From assembly GCA_016870595.1 (NCBI GenBank), contig VGBI01000009.1:1-46247 (forward strand): DNA of 46,247 nucleotides. The letters run 5' to 3'. The stretch is from Actinomycetota bacterium. GTDB taxonomy: Bacteria; Actinomycetota; Acidimicrobiia; IMCC26256; PALSA-555. The notes below the pieces were generated by a model. The model was not told the DNA's origin, did no database searches, and saw nothing but the letters and a program-made list of their open reading frames with translations. Below are positions 15,606-25,473 of this stretch, piece after piece; position 1 is the first letter of the stretch, and every line of letters begins with the position of its first letter. Both the position numbers and the translations under genes were made by a program.

Positions 15606-18167
15606 ATGTCGGACCTCACCGATCGCCGGACGGATTCTCCTACAGGGCAACCCGTGGACCGGAACCTTGCGACCCCGAGCACGGCCCGACCGCACACCCC
15701 GGGGACGCGCGCGGAGCGCCGGCGTCAGCGGGCCACCACCGCCCGGTCCGTCGTGGTGTGGGTGCTCGCCCCCGCAGCGGCGGTGACCGCAGCGGTGCTC
15801 CCCGGCCCCGAGGGAACCGGGATCGCGCTCCTCGATCCGATCGTCCGCGCGCTGCTCGTGCTGAGCGTCGCCTGGACGGCCGCCCGGGCCCGACCGGGTG
15901 CCTGGATCGCCGCCGCCGCGATCGCCACGGTCGGGGCGGCTGTCGGGCGCGGGGGAGTCGACCCCGTCGGTCTGGCCGTCACCGTCACCGTCGCCGTCGC
16001 CGGGCTGGGTGCCGTCGTCGCCGACCGGCGGCGAACCCGGGGGCGTCCCCGGTCCGTCCCGACGATCGTCGGCGCCGCCGCCGGCGTCGCGCTCACCCTG
16101 GTCGTCCTGCACCTCCCTGCGGGCGGGCCCTACGGCCGATCCGCACTGGTGGCGGCCGCAGTGGTGATCGTGCTCGTGGGATCGGGTGTGCGGCACTGCC
16201 CCCCGAGCCTTCGGCGCCGGATCGTGATCGGGATCGCTGCGTCGGGCGCGGCACTCGGGTGCCTGGTCGGCGCGTTCGCGATCAGTGCGGCCGTCGCCCG
16301 GCCGCACGCCGATGCGGGAGCCGAGGCCGCGCGAGCCGGGATCGACGCCGCCCGGGCCGGCAAGCCCCGCCGGGCCATCGCCCACTTCGACGAATCCCGT
16401 CGGCGCCTGGCCCAGGCCCGGAGTGTGCTCGACCGGCCGTGGGCCCGGGCGGCCGCGGTGGTGCCTGGTCTCGCCCACCAGGAACGGGCGCTGCGCGGGA
16501 TGCTGGGCGACGCGGTGGATCTCGCCGCCGTCGGGGCCCGGACCGTCCGGGACGCCGACGTCGGCCGCATCCGCCCGGTCGACGGCCGCATCGACCCCGC
16601 CGCCCTGGCCGGGCTCGAGGCCCCGCTCCTCGAGATCCGGAAGACCCTGCGCGACACCGGCCGGAACCTCGACCGCCTCGAGGGCACCTGGCTCGTCCCG
16701 CCCCTGCGCAACGCTCGCACCGAGCTGCGGGTCGGGCTCGACGACGCGATCGACGACGCCGACGGCGCCCTGCTCGCGGCCCGGGCCGCCCCTGCGCTCC
16801 TCGGTGGCGCCGGGACCCGTCGGTACTTCGTGATGTTCACCACCCCGACCGAGACCCGGGGGGGCAGCGGCTTCCTCGGGAACTACGGGATCCTCACCGC
16901 CGACGACGGCCGCCTGGACCTCACCGAGTTCGGGCGGAACCTCGAGCTCACCGACGGCGGGGACCCCGCGCAACGCACCCTGACCGGGCTCGACGAGTAC
17001 CTCACGCGCTACCGCACCGCGCGGCCGACCCGGGAGTGGCGTGACATCAACTTCACGCCGGACTTCCCGACCGTCGCCGAGGTGGTGCGTCAGCTCTATC
17101 CGCAGTCGGGCGGGACACCGATCGACGGCGTCCTCGCCGTGGACCCGCGCGCCCTGTCCGCGCTCCTCACCCTCACCGGTCCGGTGTCGGTGGCCGGACT
17201 CGACGAGCCCCTGACCGCCGACAACGCCACACGGATCCTGCTGCGCGACCAGTACACGGAGTTCCCCGCCATCGACGCCCGCACCGACTTCCTCGCTGAG
17301 GCGGCCCGGGCCGTGACCGACCGGCTCACCGGGGCGACCCTGCCGGGGCCGCGCGCCCTCGGAGCCCTGCTGGGTCCCGAGATCGCCCGCAAGCACCTGC
17401 TCTTCACCACATTCGACGAGTCCGGCAACGCCCTGTTGGACCAGTTCGGGACCCGAGGCGGGTTCGGACCCTTCCCCGGCGACGCGCTCGCGCTCGTCAC
17501 CCAGAACCTCGGAGGGAACAAGATCGACCAGTTCCTCCACCGCAGCCTCGATGTGCGGACGACCCTCGACCCGGCCACCGGCACCCAGCGTTCCTCCGTG
17601 ACCGTGCGCCTGCGCAACGACGCGCCGGTATCGGGACTCCCCGTGTACGTCATCGGCAACCGCTGGCGCCGCCCCCCGGGCACCAACATGCTCGTCGTCT
17701 CGCTCTACGCGCGATCCACCCTCGAGTCGGCCACCATCGACGGCGAGCCGGTTGCCCTCACGACCGGTCGCGAGGTGTTCGGTGTGTTCGACAACGTCAT
17801 CGCACCGAACGCGATCGGGCGCGGGCCGGTCACGTTCAGCGCCGACCGGGAGCTCGGACTCGAGGTGTTCACCGGTGACCTCGAGATCGCCCCGGGCACA
17901 ACCCGCGAGCTGCGCTTCGAGCTCGTCGGCCCGGCGGGGCTCCTGACCGGACGGACCCCACCGCGCTACCGCCTCGACCTCTGGCAGCAGCCGGTGGTCA
18001 ACGCCGACCGGATCACGGTCTCGGTGGAGTCGACCGCACCGTGGGCGCTCACCGATCCGGCGGGAGGATTCACCGTCCGCGACGGCCGGGCGTCGTTCGA
18101 GGCGACCGTTCGGCGTGACCGCACCCTCACCGCCGCTCTGGATGGCCCCCCGATCCCAGCGCCGTGA
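15606..18167 (+). CDS. DUF4012 domain protein with multi-spanning N-terminus
   Basis: The 853-residue protein has a charged cytoplasmic start (residues 1-46), then about six to seven hydrophobic segments up to about residue 235. A helical, charged stretch with [20 protein letters not shown], resembling a TPR or coiled coil, follows. The C-terminal part is a large extracytoplasmic DUF4012 domain, recognised from [26 protein letters not shown] and the later [25 protein letters not shown]4012 proteins are common in Actinomycetota and often lie beside polysaccharide genes, but their function is not established. It is divergent from the glycan operon and overlaps the P450 gene tail-to-tail by 41 nt. 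I infer a role in surface glycan biogenesis or attachment. The multi-spanning N-terminus is longer than in the versions I know. Confidence 0.85.
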   Translation: MSDLTDRRTDSPTGQPVDRNLATPSTARPHTPGTRAERRRQRATTARSVVVWVLAPAAAVTAAVLPGPEGTGIALLDPIVRALLVLSVAWTAARARPGAWIAAAAIATVGAAVGRGGVDPVGLAVTVTVAVAGLGAVVADRRRTRGRPRSVPTIVGAAAGVALTLVVLHLPAGGPYGRSALVAAAVVIVLVGSGVRHCPPSLRRRIVIGIAASGAALGCLVGAFAISAAVARPHADAGAEAARAGIDAARAGKPRRAIAHFDESRRRLAQARSVLDRPWARAAAVVPGLAHQERALRGMLGDAVDLAAVGARTVRDADVGRIRPVDGRIDPAALAGLEAPLLEIRKTLRDTGRNLDRLEGTWLVPPLRNARTELRVGLDDAIDDADGALLAARAAPALLGGAGTRRYFVMFTTPTETRGGSGFLGNYGILTADDGRLDLTEFGRNLELTDGGDPAQRTLTGLDEYLTRYRTARPTREWRDINFTPDFPTVAEVVRQLYPQSGGTPIDGVLAVDPRALSALLTLTGPVSVAGLDEPLTADNATRILLRDQYTEFPAIDARTDFLAEAARAVTDRLTGATLPGPRALGALLGPEIARKHLLFTTFDESGNALLDQFGTRGGFGPFPGDALALVTQNLGGNKIDQFLHRSLDVRTTLDPATGTQRSSVTVRLRNDAPVSGLPVYVIGNRWRRPPGTNMLVVSLYARSTLESATIDGEPVALTTGREVFGVFDNVIAPNAIGRGPVTFSADRELGLEVFTGDLEIAPGTTRELRFELVGPAGLLTGRTPPRYRLDLWQQPVVNADRITVSVESTAPWALTDPAGGFTVRDGRASFEATVRRDRTLTAALDGPPIPAP

Positions 18168-19392
18168 TCTCGATCGGCACCGCGGTGTCGCCGACCTGGA
18201 ACTCCGACGGCAGGCGCTCGACCCCGGCCTCGTCGACGGTCCACCCGGGGATCCGGGCGCACAGCGCCTCGAGGATGATGACCCCGGCCTGGCGGGCGGC
18301 GTGGGCGCCGACGCAGAAGTGGATCCCGGTCCCGAAGCCGAGGTGACGCTCGGGGCGGCGGTCGACGTCGAAGCGGTCGGGGTCGGGGAACTCGCGCTCG
18401 TCGCGGTTCGCCGACCCGTAGAGGAGGATCACCCGCTGGCCGGCCCGCATGGGGACCCCGGCGACCTCGGCGTCGCGCACCAGGGTCCGGGTGCCGAACT
18501 GCAGCGGCACGGCGAGGCGCAGGACCTCCTCGAACGCGGCGGGCACCCGGGCGGGGTCGGCCGCGAGCACGGCCCGGACGTCGGGGTGGGCGGCGAGGAG
18601 GCGGGCACCGGCGCCGATCACCTTGGGGAGCGACTCGACGCCCCCGATCACCATCGTGGTGAGCTGCGTGGTGATCTCGACCTCGGTGAGCGGTCGCCCG
18701 TCGAGGTCGAGCGCGGCCAGGGCGGCGATCACCGGGCCGGGCGCGCCGTCGGCGAGCTGGGCGCGCACGTCGGCGCCGACCGTCGTCGCAAGCTCGACCA
18801 TGGCCGCCTGCCCCGCCGCGCTGATCCCCGGGGTGGTGCCGTCGCGACGGGCGAAGGCGTTCACGAGCGCGGTCACGCGGTCGTGGTCGACGTCGCGCAG
18901 GCCGAGCTGGCGACAGGTCGCAGCCGTCGCCACCGGGGCGGCGAGGTCCCGCACGACGTCGAACCGACCCCGGGGGACGAGGGCATCGAGTCGGGCCCCG
19001 ACGTCGGCCCGCACCGCGGTCTCGGTCCGGCGCAGGGCCCCGGGGGTGAACGCGGGAGCGAGCGCGCCGCGCAGCACGGTGTGCAGCGGCGGATCGAGCA
19101 TGGAGAAGGTGGTGACGGGCGCGTCGGGGTCGGGACGGTCCGTGACCGGGGGCCCGTCGTTGTGGACGAGGAGGCGCTCCCGGTGGCTCACCGGGCCCTC
19201 GACGATCGAGAAGTCGGTCCGGTTCCGGCTCACCTCCCACACCTCGGCGAACCGCGGCAGCGCCACCGCGTCGTACTGGGGCAGTGGGTACGCGCGGCAC
19301 GCGTCCCGCAGAGCCCGGTGCACCGGGTACGGGTCCGTCATCACATCGGGCCCGAACGGGTCGAAGCGGAGGTCGCCACCGGGGTCGTGCAT
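18127..19392 (-). CDS. Cytochrome P450
   Basis: The 421-residue soluble P450 shows all family landmarks: the heme-binding loop [18 protein letters not shown] with the axial thiolate Cys360, the K-helix EEVLRL, the meander [17 protein letters not shown], and the I-helix [14 protein letters not shown]. In the I-helix the usual (A/G)Gx(D/E)T reads GGVES, so Ser stands in for the conserved Thr that helps oxygen activation. Bacterial P450s of this type need ferredoxin and a reductase, neither of which is in the window. The substrate is unknown. A TACCGT -10 box lies 8 nt before the ATG at 19392, and the gene is divergent from the amidase around a palindrome. Its 3' end overlaps the DUF4012 gene by 41 nt. 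Confidence 0.93.
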   Translation of the reverse strand: MHDPGGDLRFDPFGPDVMTDPYPVHRALRDACRAYPLPQYDAVALPRFAEVWEVSRNRTDFSIVEGPVSHRERLLVHNDGPPVTDRPDPDAPVTTFSMLDPPLHTVLRGALAPAFTPGALRRTETAVRADVGARLDALVPRGRFDVVRDLAAPVATAATCRQLGLRDVDHDRVTALVNAFARRDGTTPGISAAGQAAMVELATTVGADVRAQLADGAPGPVIAALAALDLDGRPLTEVEITTQLTTMVIGGVESLPKVIGAGARLLAAHPDVRAVLAADPARVPAAFEEVLRLAVPLQFGTRTLVRDAEVAGVPMRAGQRVILLYGSANRDEREFPDPDRFDVDRRPERHLGFGTGIHFCVGAHAARQAGVIILEALCARIPGWTVDEAGVERLPSEFQVGDTAVPIEITALGSGGHPERR

Positions 19393-19445
19393 CGCACCGG
19401 ACGGTACCGCGCCCCCGACCGTCGGGGCCGCAGTAGCGTCCGGCC
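19393..19445. promoter_or_regulatory. Symmetric divergent promoters with central palindrome (P450 / amidase)
   Basis: TACCGT on the minus strand (19406-19401) serves the P450, and TAGCGT on the plus strand (19434-19439) lies 6 nt before the amidase ATG. Exactly midway, with 6 nt on each side, is CCCCGAC-C-GTCGGGG (19413-19427), a palindrome with 7-bp arms. It would cover the -35 positions of both promoters, so it is a good operator candidate for co-regulation. Confidence 0.6.
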
Positions 19446-20888
19446 ATGACCCAGGACCTCGCCGTCGCCGACGCCACCGCCCAGGCCGAGCTCGTCCGCA
19501 GCGGCGAGGTCGGCCCGACCGAGCTCGTCGACGCCGCGCTCGCGCGCATCGCCGCGGTGAACCCCGCCCTCAACGCGGTCATCCACGACCGCAGCGCCGA
19601 GGCCCGGGCCGAAGCCGTCGCTCCGCTCCCCGACGGGCCCTTCCGCGGCGTCCCCCTCCTCGTCAAGGACCTCGACGGCAACGTGGCCGGGACCCCGACG
19701 CACCTGGGCAACCGCCTGCTGCGCAACCTCGGGCACACGGTCGCGACCGACAGCCACCTCATCGCGGCGCTGCGGCGGGCCGGATTCGTGGTCGTGGGCA
19801 AGACCAACACCCCCGAGTTCGGGCTCCTGCCGACCACCGAGCCGCTCGCGTACGGCCCGACCCGCAACCCCTGGGACACCACGCGCAGCCCGGGCGGCTC
19901 GAGCGGGGGCTCGGCCGCCGCCGTCGCGTCGGGCATGGTGCCGGTCGCCCACGCGGGCGACGGCGGCGGGTCGATCCGCACCCCGGCCGGGCACTGCGGG
20001 CTGGTCGGGCTCAAGCCGGCCCGCGGCCGCACCTCGGTCGGCCCCGAACGGGGCGAGGTGTGGTCGGGCCTCGTGGCCCGCCACGTGCTCACCCGATCGG
20101 TGCGCGACTGCGCCGCGATCCTCGACGCGGTCTGCGGCCCGATGCCGGGCGACCCCTACGCGGCGCCGCCGCCCACCCGCCCGTTCGCCAGCGAGGTCGG
20201 CGCCGATCCCGGCCGGCTGCGCATCGGCCTGCGGACCGAGGCCCCCGGGGGGCTCGCCGCCGTCGACCCGGTGTGCGTGGCTGCGGCCGAGGACGCCGCC
20301 CGGATGCTCGAGTCGCTCGGCCACCACGTGGAGCCGGCCGGCCCCGCGACCCTCGACGAGCCCGGGCTGCTCGAGGCCTTCACCACCATCTTGATCACCG
20401 GCGTGGTCCACGACCTCGACGAGCTCGCCGGGATCGCGGGCCGACCGGTCACCGCCGACGACGTCGAGCCCCTCACCTGGGCGCAGTACGAGATGGGCCG
20501 CGCGGTCACCGCCGGGCAGTACGTCGCCGCCCTCGACCTGGCCCACCGCTGGTCCCGGGGGGTGGTGGGCTGGTGGCAGGAGGGGTTCGACCTGCTCCTC
20601 ACCCCCACCAGCGCCGAGCCGGCGCCGGTCCTGGGCGACGTGTTCGGACCGCCCGAGGCGCCGTTCCGGGCGCTCGAGCGGGCGGTGCCGTTCGCTGCGT
20701 TCGTCGCCCCGTTCAACGTCACCGGCCAACCCGCGCTCTCGCTGCCGGGCTTCTGGACCGAGGCGGGCCTGCCCGTCGGGATGCAGCTCGTCGCCGACCA
20801 GTACCGGGAGGACGTGCTCCTGCGGGTCGCGGCCCAGGTCGAGGTGGCCCGCCCCTGGGCCGACCGGCGGCCCCCCGTCCACGCCTGA
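19446..20888 (+). CDS. Amidase signature family hydrolase
   Basis: This 480-residue amidase-signature enzyme would hydrolyse a carboxamide. The Ser-cisSer-Lys triad is visible as Lys74 in PLLVKDL, the cis-Ser in [13 protein letters not shown] (about Ser152), and the nucleophile Ser176 in [12 protein letters not shown], with the usual 24-residue spacing between the serines. It is distinct from the GatA encoded further on. The ATG at 19446 sits 6 nt after a TAGCGT -10 box, which suggests a leaderless mRNA. The divergent P450 shares the promoter region, so both may act on the same foreign or secondary compound. That link is inference. Confidence 0.9.
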   Translation: MTQDLAVADATAQAELVRSGEVGPTELVDAALARIAAVNPALNAVIHDRSAEARAEAVAPLPDGPFRGVPLLVKDLDGNVAGTPTHLGNRLLRNLGHTVATDSHLIAALRRAGFVVVGKTNTPEFGLLPTTEPLAYGPTRNPWDTTRSPGGSSGGSAAAVASGMVPVAHAGDGGGSIRTPAGHCGLVGLKPARGRTSVGPERGEVWSGLVARHVLTRSVRDCAAILDAVCGPMPGDPYAAPPPTRPFASEVGADPGRLRIGLRTEAPGGLAAVDPVCVAAAEDAARMLESLGHHVEPAGPATLDEPGLLEAFTTILITGVVHDLDELAGIAGRPVTADDVEPLTWAQYEMGRAVTAGQYVAALDLAHRWSRGVVGWWQEGFDLLLTPTSAEPAPVLGDVFGPPEAPFRALERAVPFAAFVAPFNVTGQPALSLPGFWTEAGLPVGMQLVADQYREDVLLRVAAQVEVARPWADRRPPVHA

Positions 20889-20918
20889 GGCCCCGGCCGG
20901 AGCCGCCCCAACCGTCGG

Positions 20919-20924
20919 TACGCT
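20919..20924 (+). promoter_or_regulatory. Leaderless-type -10 box of the Lhr helicase gene
   Basis: TACGCT is followed by 6 nt (CGCCGC) and then ATC at 20931, the codon where Lhr homology begins. The amidase gene just upstream has the identical 6-nt spacing to its ATG. This supports transcription starting at or next to base 20931. Confidence 0.5.
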
Positions 20925-20930
20925 CGCCGC

Positions 20931-23900
20931 ATCGACGCGCTCGCCCGCTTCTCCCCGCCCGTCCGGGCCTGGTTCCAGGCTGCGTTCCCCGCGCCCACCG
21001 AGGTCCAGACCGCGGGTTGGGCCGCGATCGCCGACGGTGGGCATGCGCTCCTGCTCGCGCCCACCGGGTCAGGCAAGACCCTCGCCGCGTTCCTGTGGGC
21101 GGTCGACGACCTCACCCGTGCGGCGACCCCGACGCAGCGCCGGGTCCTCTACGTGTCGCCGCTCAAGGCGCTGGCGGTCGACGTCGAACGCAACCTGCGC
21201 GCGCCGCTCGTGGGCATCGGGCACGCGGCCGACCGCCTGGGTGTGGGGGTGCGGGTCCCCACGGTGGCCATCCGCACCGGCGACACCCCGAACGACGAAC
21301 GGCGCCGGATCCAGCGCGACCCGCCCGACATCCTGATCACCACGCCCGAGTCCCTCTACCTCATGCTCACGTCGAAGGCCCGCGAGGTGCTGCGCGACGT
21401 CGGCACGGTGATCGTCGACGAGATCCACGCGGTGGCGGGCACGAAGCGCGGGGCCCACCTCGCGCTGTCGCTCGAGCGGCTCGAGGAGCTCACCGCGACC
21501 CCACCCCAGCGCATCGGGCTCTCGGCCACCCAGCGCCCCCTCGAGGAGATCGCCCGGTTCCTCGGCGGCCGCACCGAGGCCGGGTTCCGCCCGGTCACCG
21601 TGGTCGACACCGGCTCCCGCAAGGACCTCGACCTCGAGGTCGTGGTGCCGGTCGACGACCTGCGTGAGATGGGGAAGGTGCCCGACGCGCCCGTCGACGC
21701 CGACGGCACCCTCGCCGTGACCCAGAGCATCTGGACCCACGTGCACCCGGCCCTGCTCGAGCTGGTGCGGGCGCACCGCAGCACGCTCATCTTCGTCAAC
21801 GCCCGTCGGCTCGCCGAGCGCCTCGCCGCCCAGCTCAACGACCTTGCCGGCGAGGAGCTCCTGAAGGCCCACCACGGGTCCATCGCGCGCGAGCAGCGGC
21901 TCGGGATCGAGGACGCCCTCAAACGGGGCGAGCTCCGGGCGCTGGTGGCCACGAGCTCGCTCGAGCTCGGCATCGACATGGGGGCGGTCGACCTCGTCAT
22001 CCAGGTCGAGTCCCCGGGCTCGGTCGCGCGGGGCCTGCAACGCGTGGGCCGCGCCGGCCACCACGTGGGTGCGCCGAGCCGGGGCCGGATCTTCCCGAAG
22101 TACCGCGGCGACCTGCTCGAGGCGGCCGCGCTCGCGCCCCGCATGACCGACGGCCTGGTCGAGGAGACCCGCTACCTGCGCAACCCGCTCGACGTGCTCG
22201 CCCAGCAGGTGGTCGCCGCCTGCGCGGTCGACGACTGGGACGTCGACGCGCTGCTCGCGATGGTGCACCGGACCGCCGCGTTCGCCGATCTCTCCCGCGA
22301 CGCCTTCACCGCCGTGCTCGACCTCCTGGCCGGGCGCTACCCCTCCGACGAGTTCGCGGGCCTGCGGCCCCGCATCGTCTGGGACCGCACCGCCGGGACG
22401 GTCCGGGGTCGCGACGGGGCCGGACGGGTGGCGATCGCGAACGGCGGCACGATCCCCGACCGGGGCCTGTTCGGCGTGTTCCTGCCCGAGGGTGCCCGGG
22501 TCGGCGAGCTCGACGAGGAGATGGTCTACGAGAGCCGGCCCGGCGACGTGTTCCGGCTCGGCGCGTCGACCTGGCGCATCCAGGAGATCACCCACGCCCG
22601 CGTCGTGGTCACCCCGGCCCCGGGCGAGCCCGCCCGCATGCCCTACTGGCACGGCGACTCGCCGGGTCGGGCCGCCGAGGTGGGCCGGGCCGTGGGCGCG
22701 ACCGTGCGTGACCTCGTGCACCGCGACCCCGACGACGCCCGGGCCCGGCTCGAGCGTGACCACCGGCTCGACCCCCGGGCGGCCCGGAACCTCGTCACCT
22801 ACCTCGACGACCAGCGGCGGGCGACCGGTGTGGTCCCCGACGACCGCACCGTGGTGGTCGAGCGCTTCCGAGACGAGATCGGCGACTGGCGGGTCTGCAT
22901 CCTCTCGCCCTTCGGCGCCCGCGTGCACGCACCGTGGGCGATGGCGATCGAGGAGCGTCTCGCCCGCCGGCTCGACCTCGACGTCGACATCCTCTGGAGC
23001 GACGACGGCATCGCGCTCCGGCTGCCCGAGGCGATCGAGGACCTCCCCGTCGACGAGCTGCTCGTGCCCCCCGACGAGGTCGAGGACCTCGTGGTCGCCC
23101 GCCTCCCCGCGACCGCGCTGTTCGCGTCGCGGTTCCGGGAGGCCTCGGCCCGGGCACTCCTGCTGCCCCGCCGTCGCCCCGGGGAGCGCACGCCGTTGTG
23201 GCAGCAGCGCAAGCGCGCCGCCGACCTGCTCCAGGTCGCGGGCCGCTACCCCGACTTCCCGATGCTGCTCGAGGCAACCCGCGAGTGCCTGCGCGACGTC
23301 TTCGACCTCACGGCGCTGCGCGAGGTGCTGCGCGGTCTCCAGGACCGCACCGTACGGGCGGTGGCGGTCGACACCCCGCAGGCGTCGCCGTTCGCGCAGT
23401 CGCTGATGTTCGGGTGGATCGCCGCCTACATGTACGACGGCGACGCACCGCTGGCCGAGCGACGGGCGGTGGCCCTCACCCTCGACCAGGAGCTCCTGCG
23501 CGAGCTCCTCGGCAGCGACGAGCTGCGCGAGCTCATCGACCCCGACGCACTGGCCTCGCTCGAGCTCGAGCTGCAGTGGCTGGCCCCCGACGGGCGACGG
23601 GTGCGCAGCGCCGACGACCTCCACGACCTCCTCCGTGACCTCGGCGACCTCCGCGACGACGAGATCGTGAGCCGATCGGGAGTTGACGTCACCACCCTGC
23701 TCGAGGGACTCTTGTCGGAGCACCGAGCGATCCGGATCCGGGTCGCCGGGGAGGCCCGGGTGGCCGCAGCCGAGGACGCAGCGCGGTTCCGCGATGCGCT
23801 TGGCGCCGCCACACCGCGCGGCCTCCCCGGCACCTTCACGGAGCCTGTCGCCGACCCGATGGCCGACCTGGTCGCCCGGTTCGCGCGGACCCACGGACCG

Positions 23901-25430
23901 TTCACCCCGGGCGAGGTCGCGGCCCGTCTCGGGTGCGCCGAGGAGCCGGTGCGACGCGCGCTGGAACGGCTGGAGGCCTTCGGGCGCGTGGTCACCGGCG
24001 CGTTCCGACCCGACGGCCAGGGTCAGGAGTGGTGCGACGCCGACGTCCTGCGCCGCCTGCGCCGCCGCTCGCTCGCCCGCCTCCGACGCGAGGTCGAGCC
24101 GGTCGATGCCGAGGCCTTCGCGCGCTTCCTCACCGACTGGCACGGGATCGGCGAGGGCCGGGGCGGGACCGACACGCTGCTCGACGCCGTCGCCCGCCTT
24201 CAGGGCGCGCCGGTGCCGGCGTCGGTGCTCGAGACCGACGTCCTCCCCGCCCGCGTCGACGGGTACCGGCCGGCCGACCTCGACGAGCTGCTCGCCACCG
24301 GGGAGGTCGTGTGGATCGGCGCCGGGGGTATCGGCGCCCACGACGGGCGGGTGACGCTGTGCTACCGCGACGCGGCCCGTCTGCTCGCGCCCGGCCCGAT
24401 CGGCGACCCGCCGGGCGGCCCGGTGGTCGACGCGCTGCGCGCCCACCTCGGCACCCACGGCGCGTCGTTCTGGCCCGACCTCGTGCGCGCCGCCGGGACC
24501 GCCGACGAGCGGGCGGTGCTCGCCGCGCTCTGGGACCTCGTGTGGGCGGGCGAGGTCACCAACGACGGTCTCGCTCCCCTGCGGGCGTTCCTCGGCGGGC
24601 GGCCCCGGGGCGGGAGCGCCCCCCGCGGCCGCCCCCGCCCCGGACGGCTCACCCGGCTCGGTCCCCCGGCCGGCGCCGGCCGCTGGTCGCTGGTCGCCAC
24701 GCTGCGCGCGCCGACCCCGTCGCCCACCGAGGTTGCGGCCGCGCGGCCACCCCAGCTGCTCGAACGCCACGGGGTGGTCACGAGGGAGGCGGTGCGGGCC
24801 GAGGGCGTGCCCGGTGGGTACGCCGGCGTCTACCCGGCCCTGCGCACGCTGGAGGAGGCCGGGCGGGTCCGGCGCGGGTACTTCGTCGCCGGGCTGGGTG
24901 CAGCCCAGTTCGCCCTCCCCGGGGTCGCCGAGCGGTTGCGGGCGACCCGGCCCGAAGGACGCGCCGCCCCCGTGGTGCTCGCCGCCACCGACCCCGCGCA
25001 GCCGTACGGCGCCGCCCTCCCCTGGCCCGACTTCCCGGCGTTCCCGGTGTCGCCCGTCCCGCCCGGCCAGACCGGCGAACCCGCGGGCGACGACGACGCC
25101 GGGGGGGTGGCCGGCCCGGGAGGGGCGCGGGCCGGACGTCCGAGCCGGTCGGCGGGTGCCGTCGTCGTGCTGCAGGGTGGCGCCCTGGTCGCCCACCTCG
25201 ACCTCCGTGCGCACCACCTGCGCACCACGGCCGGTCCCGGGGACCCCACCGACGCGACCGACCCCACCGACTGGGTCGGGGTCCTCGCCGACCTCGTGGC
25301 GCGCGCCCCCCGGCGGCGGCTCGAGATCCAGCGGGTGAACGGGGTCCCGGTACGCTCCACGCCACTCGGGGCCGCGCTCGACGCCGTCGGGTTCGTCCCC
25401 ACCCCGCGCGGGGTCGTGCTGCGGGGCTGA
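20931..25430 (+). CDS. lhr: Lhr-type superfamily 2 DNA helicase with apparent ATC start
   Basis: The protein would be about 1499 residues, the length of full actinobacterial Lhr, an ATP-dependent 3'-5' helicase linked to DNA repair. Walker A is APTGSGKT (Lys49), motif Ia YVSPLKAL, motif II DEIH (163-166), motif III LSATQRP, and motif VI QRVGRAGHH (about 369-377). A winged-helix and Lhr core region follow, and then the long C-terminal half. The frame is open from the amidase stop at 20888, yet contains no ATG, GTG or TTG before the GTG at 21153, which lies inside motif Ia. Homology begins at the ATC of 20931 (IDALARFSPPVRAWF), where relatives have Met. I take ATC as the start; a damaged ATG is the alternative. 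Confidence 0.88.
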   Translation: MDALARFSPPVRAWFQAAFPAPTEVQTAGWAAIADGGHALLLAPTGSGKTLAAFLWAVDDLTRAATPTQRRVLYVSPLKALAVDVERNLRAPLVGIGHAADRLGVGVRVPTVAIRTGDTPNDERRRIQRDPPDILITTPESLYLMLTSKAREVLRDVGTVIVDEIHAVAGTKRGAHLALSLERLEELTATPPQRIGLSATQRPLEEIARFLGGRTEAGFRPVTVVDTGSRKDLDLEVVVPVDDLREMGKVPDAPVDADGTLAVTQSIWTHVHPALLELVRAHRSTLIFVNARRLAERLAAQLNDLAGEELLKAHHGSIAREQRLGIEDALKRGELRALVATSSLELGIDMGAVDLVIQVESPGSVARGLQRVGRAGHHVGAPSRGRIFPKYRGDLLEAAALAPRMTDGLVEETRYLRNPLDVLAQQVVAACAVDDWDVDALLAMVHRTAAFADLSRDAFTAVLDLLAGRYPSDEFAGLRPRIVWDRTAGTVRGRDGAGRVAIANGGTIPDRGLFGVFLPEGARVGELDEEMVYESRPGDVFRLGASTWRIQEITHARVVVTPAPGEPARMPYWHGDSPGRAAEVGRAVGATVRDLVHRDPDDARARLERDHRLDPRAARNLVTYLDDQRRATGVVPDDRTVVVERFRDEIGDWRVCILSPFGARVHAPWAMAIEERLARRLDLDVDILWSDDGIALRLPEAIEDLPVDELLVPPDEVEDLVVARLPATALFASRFREASARALLLPRRRPGERTPLWQQRKRAADLLQVAGRYPDFPMLLEATRECLRDVFDLTALREVLRGLQDRTVRAVAVDTPQASPFAQSLMFGWIAAYMYDGDAPLAERRAVALTLDQELLRELLGSDELRELIDPDALASLELELQWLAPDGRRVRSADDLHDLLRDLGDLRDDEIVSRSGVDVTTLLEGLLSEHRAIRIRVAGEARVAAAEDAARFRDALGAATPRGLPGTFTEPVADPMADLVARFARTHGPFTPGEVAARLGCAEEPVRRALERLEAFGRVVTGAFRPDGQGQEWCDADVLRRLRRRSLARLRREVEPVDAEAFARFLTDWHGIGEGRGGTDTLLDAVARLQGAPVPASVLETDVLPARVDGYRPADLDELLATGEVVWIGAGGIGAHDGRVTLCYRDAARLLAPGPIGDPPGGPVVDALRAHLGTHGASFWPDLVRAAGTADERAVLAALWDLVWAGEVTNDGLAPLRAFLGGRPRGGSAPRGRPRPGRLTRLGPPAGAGRWSLVATLRAPTPSPTEVAAARPPQLLERHGVVTREAVRAEGVPGGYAGVYPALRTLEEAGRVRRGYFVAGLGAAQFALPGVAERLRATRPEGRAAPVVLAATDPAQPYGAALPWPDFPAFPVSPVPPGQTGEPAGDDDAGGVAGPGGARAGRPSRSAGAVVVLQGGALVAHLDLRAHHLRTTAGPGDPTDATDPTDWVGVLADLVARAPRRRLEIQRVNGVPVRSTPLGAALDAVGFVPTPRGVVLRG

Positions 25431-25473
25431 TCCCGACCCGGTCCACCGGGTCCGTCCCGTCCCCGGGAGCGCC

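Noticed and set aside
15228-17540. Long minus-strand open frame opposite the DUF4012 gene
   Set aside because: It is low in complexity and has no domain. Only the last 72 bases (15299-15228) are kept as a possible short leader ORF, because of the promoter spacing and ATGA overlap.
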